64,000 bases of DNA from Aotearoamyces nothofagi (Eukaryota; Ascomycota; Leotiomycetes; Leotiales; Tympanidaceae), in contig JADDTR010000019.1 in the NCBI GenBank assembly GCA_015345905.1, forward strand, positions 310,001 through 374,000, written 5' to 3'. Every line of letters begins with the position of its first letter. The first letter of the stretch is position 1. Positions 11,866 through 22,604 of the stretch are shown here, one piece after another. Position numbers and translations under genes: made by a program. A model generated the notes under the pieces. That model saw nothing but the letters and a program-made list of their open reading frames with translations, was not told the DNA's origin and did not search any database.

Positions 11866-13174
11866 TCATCTCAACAGCTGCTCAATTGCTCCTTGTACAC
11901 TTCCACCACTTCGTCTTAGTGCCGCAACATTCTGATCGAAGTCAAAGAAACCCATATCATTCAATTGCCTTAGCTGGTCAGCGTATATTTCTTCCGGTGG
12001 TCGAGTGTCTGCAGGGGGTGGTGGGCTTCCTGACCCGGATCCTCCACCAAAGCCGTTACCCATGCCCATAAAACGCATAGCTTCCTGCATCTGCTCAGGT
12101 GTCATCGGTGGCATTCCGAATGGATTCGCACCACCCGCACCAGCAGCCCCGCCGAACAGGGACGCGAATGGGTTAGAATTGTTATTGGAATCCGTGCCTG
12201 TAGACGAGGGTTGTTGTCCAGTTGACGCTGGGGGAGATGATAGTTGTGGTGCCCCGAAAGCTCCCAACGCTCCTGGTGCGAGTAGGCCCGCAAAAGGATT
12301 TCCAGCATCAGCGCCGCCAAGTGCAGCGAAAGGGTTTGCAGGTGCGTTATTTGTGGTGTTGTTGCCGGCTGTGCCCTGTGGCGTATTGTCTGTAACTCCT
12401 GGAGCTGGAAAAGCGGCAGGACCACCACCCATCTGTCTCTGCATTCGGGCAGCTTGTCGAAGCATGTCGGGGTTGGTCATCATTTGACGGAACATGGGCG
12501 ATTGTAGCATTTCTCGTGCGGCTGGACCCATTTGCCGTAGTGTAGGGTTTGATTGGATCATCATCTCAATCATTTGGGGGTTATTAAGCGCTTCATTCAT
12601 CATCTGTGCAGTTGCTGGATCAGAGAGCATGTCTGCCATTTGATCTTCACTAGGGGGAGCACCCATCTATCGGAACCATCAGTGCCAGTTTATTATGAAA
12701 GTGATGGCTAAAACTCACCCCTCCATCGACACCGAACATCTCTCTGCCTGGCAGACCTAGATGTCCCGCATACCGTGCGCCAGTCAAACCAGCCAACGGG
12801 TTGTTCGCCGTGCCTGCAGCCATGTTTGTAGGAACCCCAGCAGAAGCACTTTGTGCTGATCCAGGATTCGCTGAGGCACCCGGATTTGAAGGGTTCTGGG
12901 CAGCGTTGCTAGCTGCACTTTTGACCATATGTATCGTGTTGCCCGCCTTGATCTTGTAAGCGCTCAGCGGCTCCTCGTTCTTCATGACACGGCCAGAGTA
13001 GATAAGCCGTTGCCTGTCCGCCGGGACATTCTCGTAGTCGGCCCCAGCTAGCTTTGTCTTAAGATCGAGAACGCTGGCAGTCTCAGCTATTGTGATGCTG
13101 TGCAGGCCGTCGCTAGACGTCTTGACTTTGAAGCTGATTTGGGAATCCTCGTTTGTAGCTGCATCTTCCGACAT
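11866..13174 (-). CDS. DSK2: Ubiquilin (Dsk2): UBL-STI1-UBA shuttle protein
   Basis: Two exons: 13174-12719 and 12666-11866; 418 aa. A ubiquitin-like domain covers about 12-85 (ISFKVKTSSDGLHSITIAET, RLIYSGRVMKNEEPLSAYKI). A STI1/heat-shock-chaperonin-binding region follows at about 155-240 (MADMLSDPATAQMMNEALNN, QMIEMMIQSNPTLRQMGPAA). A UBA domain closes the protein at about 375-418 (YADQLRQLNDMGFFDFDQNV, ending GAIEQLLR). The UBL docks on the proteasome and the UBA binds ubiquitin chains, so the protein ferries clients to degradation. The linkers are Gly/Asn/Ala/Pro-rich. The exon joint (GGG|ATG) is in phase 0; the second exon alone could look like a separate gene because it starts with ATG. 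Confidence 0.95.
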
Positions 13175-14053
13175 CTTCGCAGTCCTTGGGTTGAAACCTT
13201 TGCAGAAACGTGAGGTTACAGTCTGGTAGAGAAACTTTGCCTGTAATTATATTGTCGTTCTCGTTTTGAGATGCTTGCTTTTGCGAGATTGGAGGTTGTG
13301 TTCTTATGAGGTGGGGAGATAGAGCGGGCTTAGATGACGTTCCCGGGTCGCTAATCACCCAAGAATTACACTTGCAGAGGGTATCTTGACGACGAATTGA
13401 AACAATATGAACGTGGCGATGAATTAGGTGCGAGAGAGTGCAAGATACCTTCCACTGTGAAGTAGGAGCCCTTTGTGCAGGCTGACTCAACTACATGCAG
13501 CGTACAACAATGAAGATTGCACACTCCACGTACTAGAGCATTGGACAAACCGCAAAGCACAGCCTCCTGATAAACGACATTCCATGGGCATCGATAAGCT
13601 TCCCCAAAGAGACGATGGACAAATGAAGACTTCTGACCACATTGTGGACTTCAACCCAAACAAAACGCCTACCATCGATGGCTATACTCCCTGAGGTATT
13701 ATACACAAAATCCAAGCCGGCCAGAAGCACCATGACTTGATGTTCTGCACGAGGACCCCTGCCACGGATTCACGTGACATCAAAGCCTGCCCTCACCGCC
13801 TTCTTGATATTGCCTCGGTATACCCCGTTTTCCCCGCGTAGTATTGCGTAGATTGGATTGGGCGCATGGCTGTCGGCTTACAGGACCATGGGACTATGGG
13901 CCCAGCCCAAACATTCAATTCAATGAATACTCTCAAGGAGCAACCGAATTCAAACTCTTATGCCCCCATTCTGCCGTCATTAAATGATAATAGCACTGCT
14001 TATTTTGCCCGGTTGCATGTTTTCGGAGTTTCCTAGCTGAACCCTATAACAAT
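13175..14053. other. Divergent intergenic region
   Basis: Upstream regions of Dsk2 (-) and the quinone oxidoreductase (+). Frames of up to about 125 codons on either strand show no domain. No gene supported. Confidence 0.45.
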
Positions 14054-15121
14054 ATGCGTGCTATCCAGATCAAAGAATATGTCAAGGTGTGCATATAATA
14101 ATACGGGACCTTATTAGAAGAAATCGTATCTAACTTTCCCTAGGGCCCCGACGAGCTTACAGTCATATCCATTCCCGATCCCATTCCATCAGAGGACCAG
14201 TATTTGATTACCATACACGCCACAGCGACTAATTTCTTCGATCTTCTCCAAATCTGTGGCAAATACCAGCATCAGCCGCCTCTTCCCTGGATATCTGGCT
14301 CCGAATTTTCTGGCGTTGTCTCCTCGGTTCCATCCACTGGTACAAATCATAAATACAAAGTTGGAGACAAAGTATTTGGTGCTTCGCAAGGCGGATATGC
14401 TACGAAGGTATGCGCCAGGGAAGAGAATCTGAGGCCAGTACCCAATGGCTGGAGTTTCTTCGAGGCAGCTGGGCTTTTTGTCACAGCACCAACAAGCTAT
14501 GGTGCCCTAGTTACTAGAGCGGGTGTTAAGAATGGAGATTGGGTTCTTGTGCATGCTGCTGCAGGCGGCGTTGGCCTAGCTGCTGTGCAGATAGCCAAGG
14601 CGTTTGGAGCAACAGTCATTGCCACAGCTGGAACGAATTATAAACTCAAAGTGGCAAAGAGTTTCGGTGCAGATCATGCTGTTGATTACACAGACCCGAA
14701 TTGGCCAGATGTTGTCAAGAAGCTGACGCCGAACGGTAGAGGCGTAGATATTGTATTTGACCCAGTGGGAATGATAGATAAGAGCACCAAATGCATCAGA
14801 TGGAATGGACGATTACTGGTTATTGGGTTTGCAGCTGGAAATATCGAAAAGGTTGCTATGAACAAGGTCTTGCTCAAGAACATATCAATTGTTGGCCTGC
14901 ATTGGGGGATGTATGCAACAAACGAGCCTGAGATGGTAGAGGTTGTTTGGGATGGTCTCTTTGATCTTATAGAGGCTCGAAAATTCAGAGGTACAGTCTA
15001 TACCGACAAGGAGTATGTGGGCCTTGAGAATGTACCGGAAGCCTTGAAATCCCTGGGCAGCCGCGGTACCTGGGGCAAGGTTGTGGTAAAGGTACCACAG
15101 GAAGGCACGAGTAAGATGTGA
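14054..15121 (+). CDS. NADPH:quinone oxidoreductase, zeta-crystallin type MDR
   Basis: Two exons: 14054-14086 (MRAIQIKEYVK) and 14144-15121; 336 aa, normal for the family. The GroES-like part spans about 1-125 (LITIHATATNFFDLLQICGK, WISGSEFSGVV, KVGDKVFGASQGGYATKV). The Rossmann fold starts near 140 with NGDWVLVHAAAGGVGLAAVQ, which contains the AAxGGVG nucleotide motif of zinc-free quinone reductases. No structural-zinc cysteine cluster is visible. Closest known type is human TP53I3/CRYZ-like or NCR1-type 'quinone oxidoreductase-like protein 2'. Expected reaction: NAD(P)H-dependent reduction of quinones or enones. No targeting peptide; probably cytosolic, although weak mitochondrial targeting cannot be ruled out. 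Confidence 0.92.
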
Positions 15122-16085
15122 ATATAGTATCTTATGATCTAGGTGGATAGACCACTACCACACATTGAAAAGGAACAGACACTTTATTTGCTCTGCGTCG
15201 AATCTCGCCCTATTAGCAAGAAGTTCTGTGTTAGCATTACTGTAATAGAAACCAACAATTAGACCTTCATTTGATCGACACTTAGTTATGTACTAGTAAA
15301 ATCTTCCAAGAGGTTATCCAAGACTCCCTATAGGATCATCACATCTCAACTTCGACTTTCACAGCCTCACTGTTTCCGGCTTCATGCATCCATCAGCGTC
15401 AAATTCGTGCTAGACCATTCGGTGCGCTTTCTGTAACAAGCTCAGCAAAAATCCCTATAGACATCTTCCCACATTACTGGCCTAGTCAATGTCTTGGTCT
15501 AGACTCAGATCGCGTGTTTGGACTACCGCGACATCGCTACAATCGCTGGGTTTTGTCTGGCTTTGTCGTCTGTAGGCGCCGAGACCCCAAGCGCTCACCA
15601 CTTAGACGACCTCACCCTTCAGGAAGAGGTTATTGGCCAGTTCAGCGCGTGTCAAGACTGACAATTGTGTCAACAATTTATAGAGTCATTGCCTTTGTCG
15701 ACTAGAGCTTGGCAATGGCTTGGAGATGGACTATTTAAGAAGTGACTGGGCGCCGTAAGTATGCGTTGTTTCTACATCACCAACATCTCATACAAACCAC
15801 AACAGTCTTCCTTTCTTCAGTCATTTAAGCACTCTCATTCCGTCTCCTTAAGACAGTCTCTTCAGATTACTGCTTTTAAATACCATACACTCATTTGATC
15901 TTCGGTTATCGACGATTACTTACTTCGATACATCGGCCACCATTACGGACTCACAAATCTCCCTTTATAAGGACGCAGTAGTCATCAACGGCATTCTCTA
16001 CGGTCCATATTTAGCCCTTCACTCCGGCCAGCAACCACCTCAGCCAACACAGCCTCCAAAACCAAAAGCGAGTCCTAAAGCCAAC
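15122..16085. other. Intergenic, upstream of MARVEL-like gene
   Basis: One frame of about 60 codons at 15514 is the longest and shows no features. The last 250 bp are pyrimidine-rich, as is usual for a filamentous-fungal promoter and leader. Confidence 0.5.
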
Positions 16086-16697
16086 ATGCCTGCACCACAG
16101 TATGGAGCTCTCGGTGCGACCTTCACCGTCGTTCGTGGAATGCAAGTCGCATCTCTCATTGGCATCATTGGTATGACAGCCAACTTCATATCGGAAATGG
16201 TGTCCAGCAATACTACTCCTCCTAATGTACTCATCGAAACCCTGAGCGTGGTAAGTTTGCCAATGCATTAGAATGTTTCTATAACCATATTAATAGTTCT
16301 TCAGACCTGCATTGCAGTTATTTATTGTGCCGTTAATTATATCCTCTTCTGGGACAACCTGTTACCCTTCCTGATCTCCACCGGTTTGGACGGGTTGCTC
16401 CTCATCGCTGTCGTCGTCGTCGCTGTCACCGTTGGCAAGCCACTCTCTTACCTCAACTGCCCGGCACTTTCTACCTCTGGTGGAGACACCGATGCCTTTG
16501 TCTCATCAGTCGGGGAAAATCTGAGCAAAGTGAATTACTATGTATGGGCAGGAGCCGATAGGACCACTTGCTACGAGATGAAGAGCATCTGGGGTCTTAG
16601 TATTGCACTCTGCATCCTATTCGCACTTTCCAGCATCGTAAGCGCCTGCTTGTGGAAGAGACAGAAGGCCATGACCCCAAAAGACATTGAGAACTAG
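16086..16697 (+). CDS. Four-helix membrane protein, MARVEL-like
   Basis: Two exons: 16086-16250 and 16305-16697; 185 aa. Four hydrophobic segments are visible: QVASLIGIIGMTANFISEMV (about 20-39), TCIAVIYCAVNYILFW (56-71), LISTGLDGLLLIAVVVVAVT (78-98) and GLSIALCILFALSSIVSACL (about 155-176). The second extramembrane loop has two cysteines (LNCPAL, TTCYEM) that could form a disulfide. The four-helix layout and VVRGMQ start fit fungal MARVEL-domain proteins, which associate with membrane apposition and cortical domains. No closer assignment is made. The C-terminus (LWKRQKAMTPKDIEN) is basic and probably cytosolic. Confidence 0.75.
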
Positions 16698-17025
16698 CTG
16701 GTAGCTGAATTGTTCTGGATTATGTGGTACCTGAAGAATCTGTAGACATGATGTTTGGAGGGGGATCGCGGGATGCCGGGAAAGTAATAGCTGATCACTT
16801 TTCGCTTCATTCCGTACGATCTTTTAGCCCTGGTGAAGGAAAAAGTTGGATGTTGGCAGCTGGTTTCCTTATTTTCTCGTGGGTAATGTTTATTGGGCGT
16901 TCTGGATCTGGAGGGCAGGCTAAGAGCTTTTGAAGTAATAGAATCTCGTTGACGTTAAACATGCGTTGGAAATGTTCGTAAACCGTCAAGATCCAGCGAT
17001 AGTAAATTGTTACTCTGGTAGGGTA
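16698..17025. other. Convergent spacer
   Basis: 3' regions of the MARVEL-like (+) and nicotinamidase (-) genes; nothing else seen. Confidence 0.5.
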
Positions 17026-17765
17026 TCATACCGCGACTCTCTTCACTTCGGGCCCATCAATCCCCACAACTTGAACGGAGTTTTCCTTCAGCTGTTTCTT
17101 ACGCTCTTCCCAGCCATTAGCATCCACAGCCCGCGTCCCTTCTTCAACGATCCAAGCTTTGAAACCCTCTCTTGCAGCGTCTTCCGCAGTGCTTCTGACA
17201 CAATAATCCGCAGCTAGCCCGACCACATAACAGTCGCTTATACCCTCTGCTTTCAACGCTCCTGCTAAGCCACTATCACAGATTCTAGGCTCATTTAACG
17301 GAGGGTAGAATGCACTATACATCTCCACCCGTGAGTCTTGCCCTTTTTCTACTATCTTATCGATCTTCGAAAGGTCCAGCGAAGTTAACAGCTCGGCTCC
17401 TGGGGTACCTTGAACGCAGTGAACGGGCCATAACCTTGATTCATATGTTTCTGTTGGGTTGGATGGGTTAACTATCTTGGTGAAGTCGGTATAAGGCTGC
17501 TTATTCCTGTGGTTGGATGCGAAAGAGACATGATTAGAGGGGTGCCAGTCTTTGGTCGCAATCTTGAGGGCGAAGGGAAGGGAGAGAAGATGATTGATAG
17601 AGGGAATAATGTCGCGGCCACCAGGTACGGCTAGAGAGCCATTCTAATAGTCGTGTCAGAACTTGAGAAGCATTAGCACAGCGGTAAAGAGTAGCTTACT
17701 GGGGGGCAAAAGTCCTCTTGGACGTCCACAATAATCAAAGCAGGTTTGAAGGTATTATCGGCCAT
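17026..17765 (-). CDS. PNC1: Nicotinamidase (isochorismatase family)
   Basis: Two exons: 17765-17700 and 17643-17026; 227 aa. It hydrolyses nicotinamide to nicotinate and ammonia in the NAD+ salvage pathway, thereby also relieving sirtuin inhibition in yeast. The catalytic triad is in place: Asp in LIIVDVQEDFCPP (about 12), Lys in ATKDWHPSNHVSFA, Cys in GLAADYCVRSTAEDA. The metal-site His pair is seen in DWHPSNHVSF and the conserved WPVHCVQGTPGAEL is present. The start ATG at 17765 gives MADNTFKPALIIVDVQEDF, the expected length. It is divergent from the Mtm1 gene with 303 bp between start codons. Confidence 0.95.
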
Positions 17766-18068
17766 AGCATAAAAGCAGAGGAAATTGTATAAGTCAAGTA
17801 TCTTGCCAGATGTGCAAGATGTGGATTAGTATGTGTTTACCTTATCGATCTGATGATCTGGGGCATCTAGGTCGGGTTCCTCCGTTATCGCCGAACCTAC
17901 GATTTAGATTAGATCCGTAAAAGTTTATTGGTTACGTCTACGTCGTTAACTCCTCAACTCATGAACCTTCTGACAACAAACATAGTGAGATCTAAACGAT
18001 AAACAACACTTAATGATTGAGCAGTTGAATACACCTGTCTTGATTGTTTCTACTTCACCAATTAGGCC
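17766..18068. other. Divergent promoter PNC1 / MTM1
   Basis: About 300 bp between two start codons, so it should hold both promoters. No recognised motif. Confidence 0.5.
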
Positions 18069-19495
18069 ATGCCGAGCCGCAATGGGTCCCACGCAAGAGC
18101 AGAGAAGGGAATCGCCACAGATGAAGATGGCCAAAGACATGATAGAATACACGTCGAAAGCGAACTGAACGATGTACCGGTCGTACCCATTCTAGGCCGT
18201 GATCACAATGGAGAGATAGAGATTACCGCTGGGCAGAAAATGCTATCTGCAATGTCTGGCAGCCTCTTGACGTCTTTAATAGGTACCGTCTCCCTTTTTC
18301 ATGACATCTACATGCGTTATGCAGCAACTAATATGAAAATTCGATTGCAGCCACTCCTCTCGATGTTGTCCGGGTTCGACTCCAGTCTCAGCCAGGCCCT
18401 GGAACCCTTGCATCGGTCCGGAAGCTGGCTGCTTCCTCGCCACAGACCTTCAATACCCTTCCACCGAACCTTGGTGTCACCGCCTGTTGTCGCGAAGTAT
18501 TCTTTAGCAATGTGGAGGTCTGTGCTATTGGGCCGAAAATTGGTCTGATGGGTCAATCTGCTGCTGCAACTGGCTTTGATTGTGCTGTGGAAGAGACACA
18601 GAGGCGAACCTTTAATTCTACTTTCGATGGCCTTCGCAAGATCGCTCGCAACGAAGGGATCACAACATTATGGCGAGGTCTATCTCCTACATTAGTCATG
18701 ACTGTTCCGGCAAACATTATCTACTTTACTGGATATGAATGGTTAAGATTCAACAAAGCTAGCCCTGTTAACAAGCTTGTACCCAGTGGATATGCTCCTC
18801 TAGTTGCTGGATCCGTGGCTAGGATATCAGCAGCTATTGTCGTTAGCCCAATTGAAATGTTCCGGACACGCATGCAGGCGAGCCACTTGGCAAGTGGGAC
18901 TGGACATTTTGCAGACACAGTCAAAGGTTTTCGGGAGATGGTTCAGGCTCAGGGCTATAGATCTCTATGGCGAGGGCTCACTCTCACTCTCTGGCGTGAT
19001 GTTCCGTTCTCAGGGATCTATTGGTGGGGGTACGAACATGTCAGAGGTCGTTTGACGGATGCGCGAGAACGGTCACGAGGTCGCGAACTTGAACGGGGTG
19101 GTCCGCGAAGTAAAGCCCGTAGCAGGTCACAAAGCCGAGAAGACCATTCGGCGACATTTACGGACAGTTTTATTGCTGGAGCAAGCTCTGGAGCAGTGGC
19201 TTCGCTCCTTACTATGCCATTCGATGTTGGAAAGACTCGCCGACAGGTCTTTAAAGATACTGGCGCAAGTATTACAGGCAGTGCATCAAGAGAACTAGCG
19301 CCAGAGCAATTATCAATGCCTAGGTTCTTGGTACATATATTCGAAACAGAGGGTTTCGGCGGATTATGGAAGGGCTGGGTAGCAAGGACTCTCAGGGTAG
19401 CGCCAGCATGCGCTATCATGATCAGTTCTTACGAAGTTGGAAAGAGAATGGCGAGGAGGATCAATGAAAGAGCTGAAGAGCAGCGTTCCCGTTAA
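18069..19495 (+). CDS. MTM1: Mitochondrial carrier Mtm1 (SLC25A39/40 type)
   Basis: Two exons: 18069-18282 and 18351-19495; 452 aa, long for a carrier. Three carrier repeats are marked by PLDVVRVRLQSQ, SPIEMFRTRMQ and MPFDVGKTRRQ, with the helix-end motifs TTLWRGLSP, RSLWRGLTL and GGLWKGWVA. The extra length is a hydrophilic N-terminus, an enlarged first matrix loop with four cysteines (ACCREVFFSNVEVC and FDCAVEETQRRTF), and an Arg/Ser-rich insert near 335. The SLC25A39 family carries glutathione into mitochondria, and yeast Mtm1 affects manganese loading of Sod2. The splice joint lies inside the first signature motif, so the frame is certain. Inner mitochondrial membrane. Confidence 0.93.
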
Positions 19496-19906
19496 AGAGG
19501 TACTACTGTGATGTAAAAGGCGTTATACCACACGACTTTGGGCAGGCGCATGGATGGCGGGATCTTGTGTTTGGCCCTTGAAAGTTAGCATTGCTTGCTT
19601 TATATCTGCATAGCGACTTAGCATCCTTTTTGTCGATGGATGTATCAATGATGAGCCGTTGAAGCCCCATCAATGTTAATACTAGGAATCTCAAATTTTG
19701 AATCCCGAAAGGGGTTACCAGGGGGAATCAATTAAAGCTCGCTTGCAATGACATGGATATTACCCCGGAAAACGCGTCTCCTTAATCAACGCCTAACGCG
19801 TCTACCTAGAACTCTAGACACAGCCAAGATATTTTAACTCGCAATTCGATGGAAGATAATTTTCACCACGAAACTGCCGCTGAACTTCCTCTGCCATCGG
19901 TCAGGC
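19496..19906. other. MTM1-UNG1 spacer and UNG1 promoter
   Basis: Contains the 3' UTR of MTM1 and, near its end, two MluI cell-cycle boxes and an upstream ATG (separate entries). Confidence 0.5.
19772..19801. promoter_or_regulatory. Pair of MluI cell-cycle boxes (ACGCGT)
   Basis: ACGCGT occurs at 19772-19777 and 19796-19801, 24 bp apart and 106-135 bp upstream of the UNG1 ATG. In yeasts MBF binds this sequence at G1/S genes for DNA synthesis and repair; yeast UNG1 is cell-cycle regulated. Role here is inferred. Confidence 0.55.
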
Positions 19907-20016
19907 ATGTCTCTCAAGCGCAAAGCAGAAGAGGTGGTGCTGTCGGCCAAAAAATCAAAAGGCAATGCCAGCATAACGTCGTTCTTCGGGCCACCCAAGA
20001 CTGTGTCTGCTGATGC
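19849..20016 (+). other. Upstream ORF overlapping UNG1 start
   Basis: An ATG at 19849, out of frame with UNG1, opens a frame of about 55 codons that runs past the UNG1 ATG and ends near 20016. If the mRNA starts upstream of it, scanning ribosomes would meet it first. It is probably not a protein of its own. Confidence 0.4.
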
Positions 20017-20861
20017 TGCCCCTGCGGCTACCAAGTTTGACAAAGCGAAGTGGGTGGCGAAACTCACAGACGAGCAAAAAGACCTCCTGGGACTTGAAAT
20101 CGAGACACTGCACGAAAGCTGGCTGGCCCAACTGAAAGATGAAGTTGTGAGCAAGGAGTTTCTCGATCTGAAGCGCTTCCTCAAGACGGAGCATGAGGCG
20201 AAGAAGCAGATTTTCCCTCCTGCAGAAGATGTGTATTCATGGTGCGTCTCATCCTACCTTTGCCATGGCTGCCATTCAAATGCTTGACAGGTCTCGTCAC
20301 ACGCCTCTGAACACAGTCAAGGCCGTCATCGTGGGCCAGGATCCGTATCATAACCTCAACCAAGCACATGGCATGTGCTTCTCTGTCCGCCCACCAGTTC
20401 CTGCCCCACCCTCCCTAGTCAACGTCTACAAATGTCTCAAGATTGACTATCCAGACTTCACGCCACCGCCCAACAAAGGTGGGCTTCTAACGCCGTGGGC
20501 AGACCGAGGCGTGCTGCTCCTCAACACCTGTCTCACGGTCCGGGCCCACGAGGCGAACTCGCACAAGAACAGGGGGTGGGAGAGGTTCACGCAGAAGGTC
20601 ATTGACACCGTGGCTAGGGTGCGGACCAAAGGCGTGGTCTTTCTGGCGTGGGGAGCACCGGCGGGCAAGACGGTGGCGAAGGTGGACCGCAAGAGACATC
20701 TGGTGCTTACGAGCGTGCACCCGAGCCCGCTGAGCGCGCATCGGGGATTCTTCGAGTGCGGGCACTTTAAGAAGACGAACGAGTGGCTGCAAGAGAAGTA
20801 CGGGGCAGAGGGAGAGATCAACTGGAGTCTGGGTGGCAAGGCGGTCGCTGACGATGCATGA
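19907..20861 (+). CDS. UNG1: Uracil-DNA glycosylase (family 1, UNG)
   Basis: Two exons: 19907-20241 and 20291-20861; 301 aa. It removes uracil from DNA and starts base excision repair. Active-site motifs are intact: AVIVGQDPYHNLNQAHGMCF (water-activating Asp), LLLNTCLTVR, and the Leu-loop VHPSPLSAHRGFFECGHF. The N-terminus has a basic nuclear-type segment (LKRKAEE, AKKSKG) followed by ASITSFFGPP, which resembles the PCNA-interacting I-x-x-FF core seen in other UNG proteins. The splice joint restores VYSWSRHTPL. No obvious mitochondrial leader at this start. Two MluI boxes upstream suggest S-phase expression. Confidence 0.95.
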
Positions 20862-21040
20862 GTCTCAGGGGCGATGGGGAGCAGAGAGAGTGGTGGGACA
20901 GGACAGGAGGGAGCCGTGTGCGGCAAGAGTGGAATGGATCTGGCCATGCTGTAGTTCTGCACCGCAGCATCCGACTTTGCGATATGTTAGGAGTTCTGTG
21001 CACTAAAATAAGATTGGGTATTGAGTATTGGGTATCGGGC

Positions 21041-21147
21041 ACTGTACGTGTAGGCACTGTAGGCACTGTAGGCACTGTAAGTGTAGGCACTGTAAGTGTA
21101 GGCACTGTAAGCACTGTAAGCACTGTAGGCACTGTAGGCAGCTGTAG
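21041..21147. repeat. 9-mer minisatellite TGTAGGCAC / TGTAAGCAC
   Basis: About ten units of TGTAGGCAC with variants TGTAAGCAC and two 15-nt units TGTAAGTGTAGGCAC. The array is close to perfect, suggesting recent expansion. Confidence 0.9.
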
Positions 21148-21270
21148 CCAAGTACCTACTGTACCGAAAGGGATGTACTGTACTGTACCTATGGTGTACA
21201 GGCCTTACTCGTCGCTTGCCGTACTCACCCACCTGGCAGTGCTGCAGTGCAGTGGAGTGTAGTGCAGTAG

Positions 21271-21400
21271 CCTACAGAGGGCATGATAGCCAGTACAGTA
21301 CACTGCAGTACTGTACGTACAGTAACCTACAGGGCATGATAGCCAGTGCAGTACCTACAGTACATAGCCTACAGGGCATAGCCTACAGGGCATGATAGCT
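21271..21400. repeat. About 55-bp repeat, three units
   Basis: CCTACAGGGCATGATAGC starts near 21271 (with one insertion), 21326 and 21382, so the period is about 55 bp. Each copy is followed by CAGTACAGTAC-like sequence. Confidence 0.75.
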
Positions 21401-21500
21401 AGTATAGTATAGTATATAGTATAGTATAGTATAGTATAGTATAGTATTGTATAGTATAGTATAGTATAGTATATAGTACAGTACAGTACAGTACAGTACC
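21400..21500. repeat. (AGTAT)n passing into (ACAGT)n
   Basis: About fifteen AGTAT pentamers, with occasional ATATAGTAT slips, change at about 21475 to five ACAGT/AGTAC pentamers. The two halves differ by one base per unit, as if one array was born from the other. Confidence 0.9.
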
Positions 21501-21595
21501 GTTCAAGGACATGGCCTCAGTACGCTGACTTACCTGTACTCTGGACTTACCTGGGCTACGTACAGTACCTACCTGAGGTACCTCCCGTGCACCAG

Positions 21596-21823
21596 CATAC
21601 AGCATACAGCATACAGTGTACATCATCACACTGTGTCGGCAGCCAACTCGATACTCGTTACTCGATACTATACCTTGACTCGCAAGGTTTGTCCCTTTCT
21701 GTACGGGACTTCAGTACGAGTTGCGAGTCGTGAGTGACTCGTTAACCCGGACTCTGGCTCCAGCTCTGGCTCCAGCTGCACGCTGCATATACTGCACGCT
21801 GCACGCTGCACGCTGCATGCGCG
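21596..21823. repeat. CAGCATA, CTGGCTCCAGCT and GCTGCAC short arrays
   Basis: Three separate short arrays: (CAGCATA)3 at about 21596-21618, CTGGCTCCAGCT repeats at about 21747-21778, and (GCTGCAC)n with GCTGCATA at about 21778-21823. Confidence 0.75.
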
Positions 21824-22029
21824 CGTCACAGTGCCGCCCAGCTCGAATGTATGCTGTCCGTATGGCTTGCGATGCATTACAGGACAGTACAGTCCTTGCT
21901 GGCTCCTGAGAATCCCGGGAAAAAGTAAGGAAGCAGGTCAGCACCTCGCGGCAGAACAGGACTGGCAGAAGCGGGGATTTGTACACGTCGAGCCCTACGC
22001 TCCTCCACACCCTGCTACTTATCTTACAG

Positions 22030-22144
22030 CCCTGCCCTGCCCTGCCCTGCCCATCCCATTCCAACCAACTTTTTATTCTGGCCTGTCGTGGCCGTCTACC
22101 TGTCTATCTGTCTGTCTACCTGTCTGTTTGCCCGTCTGTCCGTC
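22030..22144. repeat. (CCCTG)n and CTGT/CTAC tetranucleotide runs
   Basis: CCCTGCCCTGCCCTGCCC at 22030-22053 and a run of CTGT, CTAT and CTAC tetramers at 22093-22144. Confidence 0.8.
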
Positions 22145-22385
22145 CTCTCTTCTGGCCCGGCCCAAGGCACGGTATTTGAAACCCGAAAGCACCTCCCGCC
22201 TGCTATACAGTACTGCAGAAGAAGGGAGGCCGTCGCAGATGGACAACAGAACACAACACAACAGTACAGGACAGTGGTTGTCGCGGTCGAGAACAGATAC
22301 GGCAGAGCAGATACGGCAGAGCAGACACGTCGCGCACGCAAGTAGCCAGACCAAACAGCCGCACGAGCGACGTCACTCGTGCTGT

Positions 22386-22499
22386 TAGGGGGCTGCTGGG
22401 GGCTGCTAGGGGGCTGCTAGGGACGTTTTAACATTGGCGTCGGCAGAGTTGGGAGGCACGGTAGGCGGTAGCAGCCACGGCAGCAGCCACGGCAGCCCG
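22386..22499. repeat. GGGGGCTGCT and CACGGCAGCAGC arrays
   Basis: Three copies of GGGGGCTGCT(A) at 22386-22422 and two to three copies of CACGGCAGCAGC at 22470-22499. Confidence 0.75.
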
Positions 22500-22550
22500 C
22501 ACAGCCCGCTGGTGGCCCGCTGCAGCAGATGGCGCCGCTGTACTGTACTG

Positions 22551-22591
22551 TAGATATAGATATAGATATAGATATAGATAGAGATAGAGAT
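22551..22591. repeat. (TAGATA)n hexamer
   Basis: Five to six units TATAGA ending in two GATAGA variants. Confidence 0.9.
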
Positions 22592-22604
22592 GGCCCAGCC
22601 CGCT

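Noticed and set aside
18351-18400. GGGTTCGACTCC, like the T-arm of a tRNA
   Set aside because: It encodes VRVRLQS of the Mtm1 signature; no cloverleaf arms flank it.
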